Shown: positions 63,878 through 64,000 of the stretch, piece after piece
Numbering within the stretch: position 1 is the stretch's first letter
Layout: the number at the start of each line of letters is the position of its first letter
Source of the DNA: RYN-230 sp963717125
GTDB taxonomy: Bacteria > Actinomycetota > Actinomycetes > Streptosporangiales > Streptosporangiaceae
Assembly: GCA_963717125.1 (NCBI GenBank)
Contig: CAVQVG010000003.1
Span: forward strand, 186,001-250,000
Direction: 5' to 3'
Length of the DNA stretch: 64,000 bases
Notes under the pieces: model-generated
What the model was told of the DNA's origin: nothing
Seen by the model: only the letters and a program-made list of their open reading frames with translations
Database searches by the model: none
Translations under genes and position numbers: made by a program

Positions 63878-64000
63878 GTACTGTGAAGCAGACCAGGGAG
63901 GTTCCGGCACTGATCGTGAAGATCGGCCACTATCCGCTGCACTCCGGCGGGGTCGGTGCGATCCGCACGCTCGGCCGGCTCGGCGTGCCGGTGTACGCGA
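63874..64000 (+). CDS. ATP-grasp-type carboxylate-amine ligase, N-terminal part only
   Basis: A GTG at 63874 overlaps the previous stop and the frame runs off the right edge. The 42 visible residues contain PALIVKIGHYPLHSGGVGAI and RTLGRLGVPVYA, the typical opening of actinobacterial ATP-grasp proteins found in surface-glycan clusters. Such enzymes ligate a carboxylate to an amine, for example adding an amino acid to a sugar. The ATP-grasp core is outside the window. Confidence 0.7.
   Translation, partial: MSTVKQTREVPALIVKIGHYPLHSGGVGAIRTLGRLGVPVYA

Overview
The window is high-GC DNA with the gene content of a sporoactinomycete-type actinobacterium. It has a SigE-family sigma factor, an ECF sigma/CU044_5270-type pair, a caa3-oxidase assembly factor, a Hen1/Pnkp RNA-repair pair, many GTG starts and strong GGAGG ribosome sites. 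Species cannot be told from the sequence alone; a Streptosporangiales-like actinomycete is a reasonable guess.

Positions 1-13 kb are mostly chromosomal backbone: sigma factors, acyl-CoA synthetase, AAA ATPase, secreted beta-propeller protein, CtaG, DedA, a PDZ protease and an HxlR regulator. Two serine tRNA genes (GCU at 1290-1379 minus, UGA at 7972-8060 plus) each have a tyrosine-recombinase remnant beside their 3' end. The second is the left edge of a ~2.6 kb degenerate integrated element. It is bounded by 33-nt near-perfect direct repeats (8052-8084 and 10670-10702) and carries a DUF433/PIN-like toxin-antitoxin pair.

Positions 13-25 kb hold a first exopolysaccharide region. Two paralogous CapD-like dehydratases lie at its edges. 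Between them is an overlapping operon of a hyaluronan-synthase-like GT2, a GH26-like and a GH12-like hydrolase, preceded by a possible 38-residue membrane peptide. A UDP-sulfoquinovose-synthase-like enzyme, a beta-helix lipoprotein and a NodB deacetylase follow.

Positions 25-33 kb return to backbone: a metallophosphoesterase, a frameshifted endonuclease/phosphatase gene, the relic of a Phd/RelE toxin-antitoxin pair, a proline-rich membrane protein, and Hen1 with Pnkp.

Positions 33-54 kb are a mosaic surface-polysaccharide island, with lower GC near 36.8-41 kb. It holds a JmjC-like cupin, a GNAT, a GH16 hydrolase, a large membrane protein, several glycosyltransferases, a flippase with an in-frame 21-bp repeat, a sulfotransferase and a NodB deacetylase. 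It also holds a complete ISAs1-type element, a complete IS21-type element that splits a YdjM-like gene, and fragments of IS66, ISAs1 and glycosyltransferase genes. One GT2 carries an in-frame TGA.

Positions 54-64 kb form a second polysaccharide region. A frameshifted DPM1-like GT2 is followed by an epimerase. Its intact paralogue starts a tightly overlapping operon of GT2, NodB deacetylase (frameshifted), flippase, large membrane protein and ATP-grasp enzyme, which runs off the right edge. The working picture is a locus for one or more decorated extracellular glycans, with a chain synthase, built-in hydrolases, deacetylases, sulfo-sugar or sulfate donors and Wzx-type export, undergoing active duplication and gene decay.
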